Shown: positions 10,389 through 19,008 of the stretch, one piece after another
How positions within the stretch are numbered: position 1 is the first letter of the stretch
Layout of the letters: every line of letters starts with the position of its first letter
Assembly: GCF_014642835.1 (NCBI RefSeq)
Contig: NZ_BMJA01000003.1
Coordinates: 541,252-605,251, forward strand
Origin: Dyella nitratireducens
GTDB taxonomy: Bacteria; Pseudomonadota; Gammaproteobacteria; Xanthomonadales; Rhodanobacteraceae
Direction of reading: 5' to 3'
DNA: 64,000 nt
The notes under the pieces: model-generated
The model's input: only the letters and a program-made list of their open reading frames with translations
Database searches by the model: none
Told to the model about the DNA's origin: nothing
Program-made: the position numbers and the translations under genes

Positions 10389-10408
10389 GTGTACTAACGC
10401 GTTAACAC
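10389..10408. promoter_or_regulatory. Candidate operator for the his-operon repressor
   Basis: GTGTACTAACGCGTTAACAC starts 2 nt upstream of the repressor start codon. Its core TAACGCGTTA is a perfect 10-bp palindrome, and the outer GTGT/ACAC also pair. The half-site resembles the ACTA half-sites of TrpR-type operators. Its position suits autorepression. Confidence 0.6.
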
Positions 10409-10451
10409 AGTGGAACGCATTCTAGCGACCCGACGTGACCGACGCAAGTTC

Positions 10452-10525
10452 GTAGATTGGGGTGAAAACCCCAACATCAGGACGCATGAGCGTGGCGACG
10501 TTGGGGTTTTCACCCCAACCTACGA
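10452..10525. repeat. Family A palindromic repeat
   Basis: CGTAGATTGGGGTGAAAACC at the left pairs with GGTTTTCACCCCAACCTACG at the right. It lies between the divergent his operon and the DUF998-type gene, upstream of both promoters. Confidence 0.85.
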
Positions 10526-10592
10526 AAGGCAACCGGCATCTGTATCATTCAGGGTTGAGCGGCCATCCCTACCGCCTTGACATGGAGACGTT

Positions 10593-11228
10593 ATGAATAA
10601 CGGCGCTGCTTCCCCAACGACGCGCTATGCCGCCCATCTGATGACCGTTGCGGTCATTGCATTTGCCGCCATCTGCGGTGCCGCGCAGTTCTGGCGCACG
10701 GACCTGGATCCCATCGCCGTGCCACTAAGCATCTATCTCACCGGCCCTGGCGGTGCGTACGTGCGCATGACGTACTACTTGATGGGCATTGCGCTGATCT
10801 TCTTTGCCGTAAGCAGCTATCGCGCCACCGCAGTGCCGTTGCGTAGTGGCTTGGCACTCGTGCTGTTCGCCGTGCCCGGACTGTTGCTACCCATCGTGGC
10901 AGCTACCGAACTATTCAAAGACACGCCCTATGAAGGCCAGGCTGCCTTGATTCACGGCCTGGCAGCGCAGTCCACTTTTCTGACACTGAGCTTCGGCATG
11001 CTGCTGCTTTCCAGCCGCTGGCGCCGCGATCCGCGCCTGCGCGCAAGCCGCTACCTGGGCGTGTCGCTCGCCTGGCTGGCCACGGCCATACTCTGGCTGC
11101 AAACCTTCATGCGCACGCTTCCGCATGGGCTGATGCAGAAGCTGCTGATCGTATTGATCCTGCTGTGGCTGGCCTGGGCTGCACGCCAATTGCTGCGTGC
11201 AGCCCGGCCACGGTACGCAGGCGTTTAA
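10593..11228 (+). CDS. DUF998-like multispanning membrane protein
   Basis: A 211-aa inner-membrane protein with about six hydrophobic segments (approximately residues 15-32, 60-75, 85-105, 122-140, 152-168 and 178-195). The spacing and character resemble the DUF998 family, whose function is unknown. The start is supported by GGAGACGTT just upstream of the ATG. It is convergent with the ammonia-lyase gene and the 3' ends overlap by 4 nt. No catalytic motif is visible. Confidence 0.7.
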   Translation: MNNGAASPTTRYAAHLMTVAVIAFAAICGAAQFWRTDLDPIAVPLSIYLTGPGGAYVRMTYYLMGIALIFFAVSSYRATAVPLRSGLALVLFAVPGLLLPIVAATELFKDTPYEGQAALIHGLAAQSTFLTLSFGMLLLSSRWRRDPRLRASRYLGVSLAWLATAILWLQTFMRTLPHGLMQKLLIVLILLWLAWAARQLLRAARPRYAGV

Positions 11229-13117
11229 GCGCTTGCGAACGCGCGCTGCTGCACCAGCTCGCAGACGGTACGCACATCCCCATCCATCGCACGGTCGCGA
11301 TGGATGAAGCTGATCCGCCCGCGCAGCGTTTCATAAGCCTTGCGCACGGATTCACCCGCATGGAATTCGCCGACTTCGGCCAGCGCGGCAGTCAACTGCT
11401 TCACTTCTTCCACGAACTGCGCATAGTGCGCATGATCCTCGCGCGGCGCGTTGTTCACCTTGGAGGCCAGCGCCTGCCAATCGCCACGCGCGGCAAGGCG
11501 GCGGGCAGCGTTGAGCATTTCCTGGCGGTAGTCCAGCGCCTGGGCGGCGGTGTAGAGCTCCAGCGCCAGCACATGGCTGAGGTCTTCAGTCATCTCAAGC
11601 ACGTGGCGTGCTTCGTTGGCGCCCATGGAAACATGGTCTTCGGCATTCGCGCTGGTCGGTACCGAATACACACTGGCCGGATGCGCGCGCGTGGCCAGAT
11701 CATTCACCAGCGCCGCTGCCGTGTACTGCACGATCATGAAGCCCGAATCGGTGCCGTCTTCGTTGCCGGTAAGGAAAGCCGGTAAGCCATCATTGGTGGC
11801 CGGATCGACCAGCTTGTTGAGACGGCGCTCGGAAATCGAAGCCAGTACCGGAATCGCTGCCTTCACATAGCTCATCGCCAGCGCCAGCGGCATGCCGTGG
11901 AAGTGACCCGCCGAAATCACCTGCTCCTCGATATGCTGGGCATCGGTGTTATCCGGGAAGATCAGCGGGTTGTCGGTCACCGCATTCAACTCGATATCGA
12001 TGATGCGGCAAGCCTGCGCCCAGGCATCGCGCACCGCGCCGTGCACCTGCGGCATGCAGCGCAGACAGTAGGCATCCTGCGGCTGATGCTTCTTGCCGCC
12101 CTTGAATGGCAGGAAGCGGCTGTAGAACGCCTCGCGGCCGTGACGCTGGTTGGCCGGCACCCAATCCCAGCCGATGTCGAAACTCAACGCGTGATCTTCC
12201 GGCGTGCTCCACGCTTCAGCACTCCAGGGACGGAAACGCGGCACCAAGTGATAAGGGATGTCGACCAGGGTGGAACCGGTGAGCAGGTCACGCACATGGT
12301 CGGCGGCATGCACCTGGCCCGGATGCGGACGTAGTGCATGCACTTCCGGACGCAAGGCGCCGCTGCGGCCGGCAAAGGCATCCAAGGTCATCGACGCGGC
12401 AAGGTCTGCCACGTTGAGCAGATATTCCAATGTATCCAACGCCAGCGCCGCGGTGGCCAGCATCTGCGCCGTGCCGTTGTTGAGCGCCAGGCCTTCCTTG
12501 AAGGAAAGACGAATCGGCTTCAGGCCCGCACGCTGCAGCGCTTCGGCACCCGGCAAACGTTCGCCCTTATAGAACGCCTCGCCACCACCAAGCAGCACGA
12601 TCGCCAGATGGGAAAGCGGTGCCAGGTCGCCACTGGCACCAACGGAACCTTTCTCCGGCACCACCGGAATCACATCGCGGTTGAGCAATTCGGTCAGCGC
12701 CTCCAGCGTCTCGACGCGAATACCCGAATGGCCGCGCATCAGCGTGTTGATGCGGATCACCAACAACGCGCGTACTACCTCGGCAGAAAACGGCTTGCCC
12801 ACGCATACGGCATGCGTGGTGATGAGATTGTGCTGCAACTCCTCCAGCAGCGTGCCTTCCGGCTTGTGCGGATTGCCGCCGGGCAACTCATCGCGCAAAC
12901 GATAAGCACCCAGCAACTTGTCTGCATTGCTGCCGAAGCCGGTGGTCACACCGTAGATCGGCTCGCCGCAGCTCACCTTCTCCGACAGGAAATCCGCCGT
13001 GCGGCGCACGCGCGTGAGCTGTTCGGTATCAAGTCTTACACCGTAACCATGACGCGCCACAGCAACGAGTTGTTGGCGGCTGAGGCTATTACCGTCGAGG
13101 AGAATGGTTTGCTTCAC
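11225..13117 (-). CDS. Histidine/aromatic amino acid ammonia-lyase family protein, extended
   Basis: A 630-aa MIO-enzyme. The Ala-Ser-Gly that cyclises to the MIO cofactor is at residues 161-163 (GSVGASGDLAPLSH), and the catalytic Tyr is in GEPIYGVTTGFG (Y55). The selectivity position reads TTH, like the SH of histidine lyases and unlike the FL/HL of phenylalanine/tyrosine lyases. It is about 120 aa longer than typical HutH, with an insert of about 20 aa after GFGSNADK and one of about 40 aa before DAYCLRCMPQVHGA. The start is GTG with GGAG 8 nt upstream. No hutU, hutI or hutG lies nearby, so a role in full histidine degradation is not supported here. It could be a lyase or an aminomutase. 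Confidence 0.85.
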   Translation of the reverse strand: MKQTILLDGNSLSRQQLVAVARHGYGVRLDTEQLTRVRRTADFLSEKVSCGEPIYGVTTGFGSNADKLLGAYRLRDELPGGNPHKPEGTLLEELQHNLITTHAVCVGKPFSAEVVRALLVIRINTLMRGHSGIRVETLEALTELLNRDVIPVVPEKGSVGASGDLAPLSHLAIVLLGGGEAFYKGERLPGAEALQRAGLKPIRLSFKEGLALNNGTAQMLATAALALDTLEYLLNVADLAASMTLDAFAGRSGALRPEVHALRPHPGQVHAADHVRDLLTGSTLVDIPYHLVPRFRPWSAEAWSTPEDHALSFDIGWDWVPANQRHGREAFYSRFLPFKGGKKHQPQDAYCLRCMPQVHGAVRDAWAQACRIIDIELNAVTDNPLIFPDNTDAQHIEEQVISAGHFHGMPLALAMSYVKAAIPVLASISERRLNKLVDPATNDGLPAFLTGNEDGTDSGFMIVQYTAAALVNDLATRAHPASVYSVPTSANAEDHVSMGANEARHVLEMTEDLSHVLALELYTAAQALDYRQEMLNAARRLAARGDWQALASKVNNAPREDHAHYAQFVEEVKQLTAALAEVGEFHAGESVRKAYETLRGRISFIHRDRAMDGDVRTVCELVQQRAFASA

Positions 13118-13161
13118 AAGAACTCCAACGTGTTGTCGATGTCATGACTACGCGCAGTTGC

Positions 13162-13237
13162 GTAGGTTGGGTTAGCGCAGCGTAACCCAACATATTTGGG
13201 CGGCATTGTTGGGTTACGCTGCGCTAACCCAACCTAC
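13162..13237. repeat. Divergent family A repeat
   Basis: GTAGGTTGGGTTAGCGCAGC pairs with GCTGCGCTAACCCAACCTAC. It has the same GTAGGTTGGG head as family A but a different stem (TTAGCGCAGCGTAA). It lies between hisS and the ammonia-lyase gene. Confidence 0.85.
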
Positions 13238-13279
13238 AATCGGCATTCCAGCCCTACGCGCAGAGCGATAGAAAACTCC

Positions 13280-14653
13280 TCACCCCATCACCGCCGCCTG
13301 CTCCAGCTCCACCCGCAGCGTCTTCACCAATTCCGCACGCGATACCTCAAACTGGTCCTCGCGACGCAAATCCTTCACCGTCACCACGCCCTTCGCCAAC
13401 TCGTCTTCACCCAGCACGATCACAAAGCGTATGCCAGCGCGGTCGGCATACTTGAACTGCTTGCCAAGCTTGCCGCCTTCCAGCACCACCTCCGTGGCAA
13501 TGCCAGCCGCGCGCAACTCACTCGCCAGCGCCAGGTACGCCGGCAACTGCGCCGCATCCATCTGCGTGACGAGCACATCCACCGTGCTGCGCGCCGTGTT
13601 GATCAGGCCGGCATCGCGCAACTGCCAGTAAAGGCGCGTCAGGCCAATGGAAATACCCACGCCCGGCAGGTGTGACTTGGTGTACTGCCCGGCCAGGTTC
13701 TCGTATCGCCCGCCCGAACAAATCGAGCCGATCTGCGGGTGATCGTTGAGCGTGGTCTCGTAAACCGTGCCGGTGTAGTAATCCAGGCCACGCGCGATCG
13801 ACAGATTCAACGCGTAATGCGTTTCCGGCACGCCGAAATCGTGGATCAGGCCCAGCACCTCTTTCAGCTCGGCACGGCCCTGCTCCATCGCCTCCGGGCC
13901 AGCGCCCAGGGCATCGAGCTTGGCAAAGGCATCTTGCAAGGAGCTAGAACGCACCTGCACGAAATCCAGCACCTTCTGCGCCACCTCCGCGCTGAGGCCG
14001 AACGCCTCGCCGGTCAAAGTGTCGCGCACATAATCGGCGCCGCGCTTGTCCAGCTTGTCCACCTCGCGCAGCACCAGGGTCTGCTGCTCCGGATCCGTCA
14101 CGCCGAGGCTTTCAAAGAAGCCACGCATCAACTTGCGGTTGTTCAGCTGGATGGTGAACGCACCGATGTTCAGTTCACGGAACACGCTGTAGATCACCGC
14201 CGGCACTTCGGCGTCGTAGCGGACCGACAAGCTGTCCTTGCCGATCACGTCGACGTCGCACTGGTAGAACTCGCGGAACCGCCCGCGCTGCGCACGCTCG
14301 CCGCGGTAAACGCGCTGCATCTGGTAACGGCGGAAGGGGAAGTTGAGATCGTGCTCGTGCTCGGCCACGTAGCGGGCAAGCGGCACGGTCAGATCGAAGC
14401 GCAAGGCCAGTTCCGGCTTCTCGCCCTGCTCCAGCGCGCCGGTCGACTGTACAAAATACACCTGCCGCTCGGTCTCTCCACCGGTCTTGGTCAGCAGCAC
14501 ATCCGAATATTCGATCACCGGCGTCTCGACCGGCAGGAAGCCGAAGCGCTCATAGTTGCGACGGATCACGTCGAGCATGCGCTGGAAAGCAATCTGGTCG
14601 AGCGGCAACAGCTCGAGCACGCCGGGCATGGTGCGGGCCTGGGTAAGCGCCAT
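13280..14653 (-). CDS. hisS: Histidine--tRNA ligase
   Basis: A 457-aa class II synthetase. The expected class II arrangement is present: [27 protein letters not shown] (motif 2 area), [20 protein letters not shown], the histidine-specific [10 protein letters not shown], and GGRYENLAG followed by [11 protein letters not shown] (motif 3). The C-terminal anticodon-binding domain is about residues 355-457. It is transcribed away from tRNA-Pro and shares the histidine theme of the neighbourhood, without being in the his operon. Confidence 0.97.
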   Translation of the reverse strand: MALTQARTMPGVLELLPLDQIAFQRMLDVIRRNYERFGFLPVETPVIEYSDVLLTKTGGETERQVYFVQSTGALEQGEKPELALRFDLTVPLARYVAEHEHDLNFPFRRYQMQRVYRGERAQRGRFREFYQCDVDVIGKDSLSVRYDAEVPAVIYSVFRELNIGAFTIQLNNRKLMRGFFESLGVTDPEQQTLVLREVDKLDKRGADYVRDTLTGEAFGLSAEVAQKVLDFVQVRSSSLQDAFAKLDALGAGPEAMEQGRAELKEVLGLIHDFGVPETHYALNLSIARGLDYYTGTVYETTLNDHPQIGSICSGGRYENLAGQYTKSHLPGVGISIGLTRLYWQLRDAGLINTARSTVDVLVTQMDAAQLPAYLALASELRAAGIATEVVLEGGKLGKQFKYADRAGIRFVIVLGEDELAKGVVTVKDLRREDQFEVSRAELVKTLRVELEQAAVMG

Positions 14654-14836
14654 GGAATCCTCGTTGAAGGTGGAAAATGCCGCGTTGGGATTCCCCGATT
14701 CAGAGCATCCCGCTGGCAGCCCAATAGCGTAGCAGAAGCACCCGCCTACCCCGCCCTTGCTCCATCAGAATCCAGTCGCCGGCACCGGCCGCCTGTTGCC
14801 AATACCCCTTAGGACCGTTAAGATACGCGGCTCCCG

Positions 14837-14913
14837 CGGGGTGTAGCTCAGCCTGGTAGAGCGCTACGTTCGGGACGTAGAAGTCGCATGTTCGAATCAT
14901 GTCACCCCGACCA
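14837..14913 (+). tRNA. tRNA-Pro (anticodon CGG)
   Basis: A 77-nt cloverleaf. The acceptor stem CGGGGTG pairs with CACCCCG, with discriminator A and an encoded CCA. The D-loop region is TAGCTCAGCCTGGTAGAGC. The anticodon arm CTACG-TTCGGGA-CGTAG carries anticodon CGG. The T-arm includes GTTCGAATC. Confidence 0.96.
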
Positions 14914-14922
14914 AAGTTTCTT

Positions 14923-14955
14923 AAAAAAAGCCGGCCCTTGTGGCCGGCTTTTTTG
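14923..14955 (+). terminator. Rho-independent terminator after tRNA-Pro
   Basis: AAAGCCGGC-CCTTGTG-GCCGGCTTTTTT begins 10 nt after the tRNA. The A-tract on the 5' side would also let it act on the minus strand. Confidence 0.9.
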
Positions 14956-15086
14956 TTAGGGCGACGAAGCCGCTGTCTCGTTAGCATCAGCTGCACAGTG
15001 CCACGCCTGTGCGCACTGTTTCGGCGAGCGATGGAACAGATGCCACGTAACTGCGCGTATTGAGCTAAGCCTCCGCTACAACCCAA

Positions 15087-16022
15087 CTACTCATCATGCT
15101 TGGCGCTGACCGTATGCATGGGACGGCATTGACCGCCGTTGCAATCAATCAACACGCTGTAGCTGCCGCAAGGCGCTGTGAATGTCGTGCCTCCGTTCGC
15201 TTGAACTGCGCCACACCCCAGACCGTTCGCGACGGACTGAGCAAGCGCGAGGTTGGCATCGCCATCTGGAGCGGAGGCTGCGACCACAGGTGTCACTTGT
15301 TGAGCAGGCTCAGGATTGGCGGCGGGCGCGGACGATGGATCGGCTGCTGGTAACGTGGTCGTAGCTACAGACGCCGGTGCCGGTGCCGGTGCCGGTGCCG
15401 ATGCCTGCGTTGGCGTTGGCGTTGGCGTTGGCGTTGGCGTTGGCGTGACAGTATTAGCTACGGTGGCTATCGCGATGCCCGAAGAGCCTGCATGCCCTTG
15501 AATGCAACTCACAAAAGCAGAATCTTTGAATACCTCTTCAATACCGTCCTTGATGACTTCGTTGAGCGTACCGAACGCATTCACGAATTTGGCGGTGTGC
15601 TTCTTGAAAACCTTTTGCTGGTTATAACAAGACGCGCCACCTCCAACAGTATCGACCACGTAGGTGACATCCAGTGTCCAGTCCACGCTATAGCCAAGAT
15701 CGTCGATGAGCAGGTCGTTGATGGTTCCGTGGACTAGCGGACCTTGGTCCATTTTGATGCCTACGAAACGTGATTCTTCAAAGAATGCCTGTTTAAAGTA
15801 ATCACCTACGTTGCGGTCGATCATGATGTTCCCGAGCGCCGTATTACGGAGCTGGTTTTCCTTCACCTTGCCGGAATCGCCGGGAGTGTATTTAAAAGTG
15901 CCAACTTGTTCGCTCCCGGAAACAATCATCGTGGAGCTGGGTGCGTAGTTAAGCGTGATGGGAGGTGCGCAGCCGGTCAAAGCCAAAGTTAACGGTGCAG
16001 CGATCAATACAAAGCGCTTCAT
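15087..16022 (-). CDS. Lipoprotein of unknown function with Pro-Thr/Ala-Pro linker
   Basis: The ATG at 16022 is chosen because it places a lipoprotein signal at the N-terminus (MKRFVLIAAPLTLALTGC, lipobox LTGC at C18). The frame is open 17 codons further. The mature protein is 311 aa in precursor form. An N-terminal domain (about residues 20-200) of unknown fold is followed by a (TP)n and (AP)n linker encoded by hexanucleotide repeats, then a small C-terminal domain with four cysteines (GCGAV, APCGSY, DCNGGQC) that probably form two disulfides. Likely surface or periplasmic. No enzymatic motif is recognised. Confidence 0.75.
   Translation of the reverse strand: MKRFVLIAAPLTLALTGCAPPITLNYAPSSTMIVSGSEQVGTFKYTPGDSGKVKENQLRNTALGNIMIDRNVGDYFKQAFFEESRFVGIKMDQGPLVHGTINDLLIDDLGYSVDWTLDVTYVVDTVGGGASCYNQQKVFKKHTAKFVNAFGTLNEVIKDGIEEVFKDSAFVSCIQGHAGSSGIAIATVANTVTPTPTPTPTPTPTQASAPAPAPAPASVATTTLPAADPSSAPAANPEPAQQVTPVVAASAPDGDANLALAQSVANGLGCGAVQANGGTTFTAPCGSYSVLIDCNGGQCRPMHTVSAKHDE
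15372..15446. repeat. Hexanucleotide simple-sequence tracts inside the lipoprotein gene
   Basis: On the plus strand GCCGGT is repeated about 4-5 times, then TTGGCG about 6 times. Six-base units keep frame, so slippage would change only linker length (Ala-Pro and Thr-Pro repeats). Confidence 0.9.
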
Positions 16023-16323
16023 TGGGTCCCCTGCCATGTCTTCGTCCTCATTTTCTTGCGCCATGCGACGCAAGCGCTTCGAGTACAGGGGGAATGCTGG
16101 CGCACGTCATGCTGTCCCCTTACTGGAGCATGGATAGCGTGCAACGAATTTCCCCTGTACAAGCAGAGTTTTACGCAACCGCTGGGAAATTGCCAAGGGA
16201 AAAAGTAAAACCTGAGATACCCCTGCGTTTCCTACTGACGCGGTCATGTGTTGAGGGAATGCATTGTCCAGCAGTCAGCTACCGTTCGCGCGCCATTGAT
16301 TTTGTACGGGAGTAAACGGCTCC
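16023..16323. other. Non-coding gap upstream of the lipoprotein gene
   Basis: No gene is supported in this stretch. GTACAGGGG (16083-16091) is inverted as CCCCTGTAC (16152-16160), about 60 nt apart, with an AGGGGACAG-like sequence between. It may be a remnant or a weak regulatory structure. Confidence 0.4.
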
Positions 16324-17796
16324 TTATAAACAAGATTTGAGCTTGCGCACCCCCTCCCGAATCTCCTGCACATTCGCCCCCGAATAACCAAGAATCATCC
16401 CGCCCCGCTTCGGCGGCTTGGCATAGCAAAGGGACAGCGGCCGCGTGGAGACACTCAGCTTGGCGGTCTTGATGGAAAGCGCGACATCATCGACGCCGCG
16501 CGGTAACAGTGCCGCCAGTTGCATGCCGGCGTGAGTGCCGATGACTTCGAGTTTGTCGTCCATGTATTGATCAATGGCTTCGAGCAAAGCCATGCGACGT
16601 TCCAGATAGAGCGTGCGCATGCGGCGGATGTGTCGTGCGAATTGGCCGTCGCGGATGAAATCGGTCAGTGCGGCTTGATAGAGCGTGGACGAGAATGTAT
16701 CGAAAGCGTCGCGAACGACCGCAAAGGCATCGACGAGGTCTTGGGGGACTACGATGTAGCCGACACGCAGCGCAGGGAACATCACTTTGCTGAAGGTGCC
16801 GACGTAGATGACGCGGTCGTCGGTGTCCATGCCTTGCAGCGAGGCAAGTGGTCGGCCGCCGAAGCGGTATTCGCTGTCGTAGTCGTCTTCGATGATCCAT
16901 GCACCAGTGCGTGCGGCCCAGTTCAGCAGTTGCATGCGTCGTGCGGCACTCATGGTGACGCCGAGTGGGAACTGGTGCGATGGGGAGATGTAGGCGGCGC
17001 GTGCATGGCGGCTTAGCTTGATGGCTTGGTCGACGTTCAAGCCTTCGTCATCGACAGGAACCGGAACGATATGCGCGCCTACGGTGCGCAATGCCTGGCG
17101 TGCGCCGGGGTAACCGGGGTCTTCCATCCACACATGGTCTTTCGCTTCCAGCAACGCATGAGCGCACAGCTGCAAGCCGTGTTGTGATCCGGTGGTGATG
17201 ATGATTTGCGACGCGTCGCAGCGCACGGCGCGCACGGTGCCCAGGTATTCGGCGATGGCTTCGCGCAATGGCCGGTAGCCCATCGGACCTGCGTAGACCA
17301 TGTGGTCGATGGGTGCTTGGCGAGCATAGCGATTGACGAGCTTGGCCCAGGCGGTGTTTGGGAAGTGATCGATCGCAGGCAAGCCGATGCGAAACGCGCC
17401 TTGATTGTTGGCCCAGGTTTGCGGTGGCGTGCGCAAGCTCTCCACGCGCCGGGCAATGTTACGTGGGGCGCTTTGTGAAAGCCGCTGCGATGCGCGCTGC
17501 GCGGGATTCACCGGCTTAGTGTCCGTAGGTATTGCACGCGCCACGCAGGTGCCGGCGCCGACGAAGGTTTCCAGATAGCCCTCCGCGAACAATTGCTCGT
17601 AAGCGCTCAGCACCGGCACGCGGGAAATGTTCAGTTCCTTCGCCAGGCTGCGGGTGGAGGGAACGCGCTGTCCGGGTCGCAATTGCCCCTCGAGAATGGC
17701 GCGGCGAAACCACTCGGAGAGTTGGTCATACATCGGTACGGCGCTGGCGGCATCGAGCGCGACCGGGGGCAGGAAACCCTTGGAGAGTCGTTTCAT
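16324..17796 (-). CDS. MocR/PdxR-type transcriptional regulator with aminotransferase domain
   Basis: A 490-aa protein from the ATG at 17796; a TTG at 17823 is an alternative start. The N-terminal GntR winged helix spans about residues 15-85 (VPMYDQLSEWFRRAI, STRSLAKELNISRVPVLSAYEQLFAEGYL). A fold-type I aminotransferase-like domain follows. Its PLP-site motifs are GSQHGLQL, WMEDPGYPGAR, IEDDYDSEYRF and the lysine-bearing GTFSKVMFPALRVGY. Such proteins sense PLP or amino-compound ligands and usually regulate the divergent gene, here an outer-membrane barrel at 17967. The ligand cannot be read from the sequence. Confidence 0.9.
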   Translation of the reverse strand: MKRLSKGFLPPVALDAASAVPMYDQLSEWFRRAILEGQLRPGQRVPSTRSLAKELNISRVPVLSAYEQLFAEGYLETFVGAGTCVARAIPTDTKPVNPAQRASQRLSQSAPRNIARRVESLRTPPQTWANNQGAFRIGLPAIDHFPNTAWAKLVNRYARQAPIDHMVYAGPMGYRPLREAIAEYLGTVRAVRCDASQIIITTGSQHGLQLCAHALLEAKDHVWMEDPGYPGARQALRTVGAHIVPVPVDDEGLNVDQAIKLSRHARAAYISPSHQFPLGVTMSAARRMQLLNWAARTGAWIIEDDYDSEYRFGGRPLASLQGMDTDDRVIYVGTFSKVMFPALRVGYIVVPQDLVDAFAVVRDAFDTFSSTLYQAALTDFIRDGQFARHIRRMRTLYLERRMALLEAIDQYMDDKLEVIGTHAGMQLAALLPRGVDDVALSIKTAKLSVSTRPLSLCYAKPPKRGGMILGYSGANVQEIREGVRKLKSCL

Positions 17797-17798
17797 AC

Positions 17799-17857
17799 CA
17801 GTGGCCTGAAGTGGTCGCCCCAAATCATACCGAAGTGGCTATTTTCGCGAACCACTG
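17799..17857. promoter_or_regulatory. Repeated AAGTGG-type half-sites in the MocR divergent promoter
   Basis: AGTGG at 17800, AAGTGG at 17809 and 17833, and CCACT at 17852 occur within about 60 nt next to the regulator start. MocR proteins commonly bind multiple direct or inverted half-sites, so this is a candidate operator. Confidence 0.35.
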
Positions 17858-17966
17858 GCGGGCTTACTTTTTGCCCCTATCCCCGCCCATAGCAACGCGC
17901 ATGTTCCGGATGGCGAACGTAGAGCCGCCACCCGAAGCTTGTCGGTCATCCGACACAAGGCCCATC

Positions 17967-18938
17967 ATGAGAACAAGGCAACGCACCGCACTTTTGCTCT
18001 GCATGCTTGGCTGTATCGCTCCGCTTCGTGCCTTCGCGCAAACAATGGCCACGCCATCCGGACAGGAGGCGATGAGCGATGCCTGGTGGACGGGCCCCAT
18101 GCTGGCGAACTCGGCCGAAACGCTGCCGCCGGGGCACTTTTTGTTCGAGCCCTATGTTTATGACGTCCGGCGCTCGCATACCGATACGTTCGGCTCGAAC
18201 TCATACATTCTTTACGGTTTGGTCGACCGGCTTTCGATCGGGATGATTCCCGTGATCGGCTACAACAAGGTCAGCCATGGCCCGAACAGTTCAAGCGTTG
18301 GCATCGGCGATTGGACCTTGCAGGCACAGTACCGGTTGACTGAATTCCAGCAAGGCAGCTGGATGCCAACCACGGCCATCTTGCTGCAGGAAACCTTGCC
18401 CACCGGCAGATACGATCAGCTTGGCAGCCGGCCCGGCAATGGGCTTGGCAGCGGTATCTATACCACCACGATATGGCTCAATTCGCAGATGTATTTCTGG
18501 CTGCCGAATGGGCGCATCCTGCGTACGCGTTTCAATGTATCGCGGTCGTTTTCGCGAAGTGCATCGGTGAAAGGCGTGAGCGTATACGACACGGATGAGG
18601 GATTTAACGGAAGAGTAAAACCCGGGAATGGTTTCTTTGCCGATCTGGCGTTCGAATATAGCCTGACGCAGCGATGGGTGCTGGCGATGGATTTCACTTA
18701 TAGCCACAGCGACAACACGCGTCTGGCGGGGGTGGACATGGTGGATCCGAATGGCGTGCCTTATCCGCAGGATGTGCGCTTGAATTCAGGCCCCAGCACG
18801 TCGTTTGGAGTGGCGCCGGCGATTGAGTACAACTGGTCGCCGAGGATTGGCGTGTTGTTGGGGACGCGGGTGATTTTTGGGGGGCACAACAGTACGGGGA
18901 GTGTGACGCCGGCGGTGGCAGTCAATTATGTGTATTGA
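17967..18938 (+). CDS. Outer-membrane beta-barrel protein, MetA/phenol-transport-like
   Basis: A 323-aa protein starting at the ATG at 17967, the start that gives a Sec signal peptide (about residues 1-24, ending AFAQ). The rest is rich in alternating aromatic strands (for example GDWTLQAQYRLTEF, FFADLAFEYSLTQRWVLAMDFTY) and ends in a Tyr (NYVY), as expected for a barrel. The pattern resembles the 'MetA pathway of phenol degradation' porin-like family; this is a moderate call. It is divergent from the MocR gene, which may control it. Confidence 0.7.
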   Translation: MRTRQRTALLLCMLGCIAPLRAFAQTMATPSGQEAMSDAWWTGPMLANSAETLPPGHFLFEPYVYDVRRSHTDTFGSNSYILYGLVDRLSIGMIPVIGYNKVSHGPNSSSVGIGDWTLQAQYRLTEFQQGSWMPTTAILLQETLPTGRYDQLGSRPGNGLGSGIYTTTIWLNSQMYFWLPNGRILRTRFNVSRSFSRSASVKGVSVYDTDEGFNGRVKPGNGFFADLAFEYSLTQRWVLAMDFTYSHSDNTRLAGVDMVDPNGVPYPQDVRLNSGPSTSFGVAPAIEYNWSPRIGVLLGTRVIFGGHNSTGSVTPAVAVNYVY

Positions 18939-18950
18939 CCGTAGGCTGGG

Positions 18951-19005
18951 ATGAAATCCCGGCATCGCCATGCATGGTAATGCCGGGATTTCATCCCAGC
19001 CTACG
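18951..19005. repeat. Family A-like palindromic repeat
   Basis: GTAGGCTGGGATGAAATCCC pairs with GGGATTTCATCCCAGCCTAC. It is between convergent genes and probably serves as their shared transcript end. Confidence 0.85.
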
Positions 19006-19008
19006 ACG

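Noticed and set aside
10441-10592. His leader peptide / attenuator
   Set aside because: No run of His codons or terminator/antiterminator pair was found upstream of the operon; the hairpin there is a family A repeat belonging to a dispersed family.
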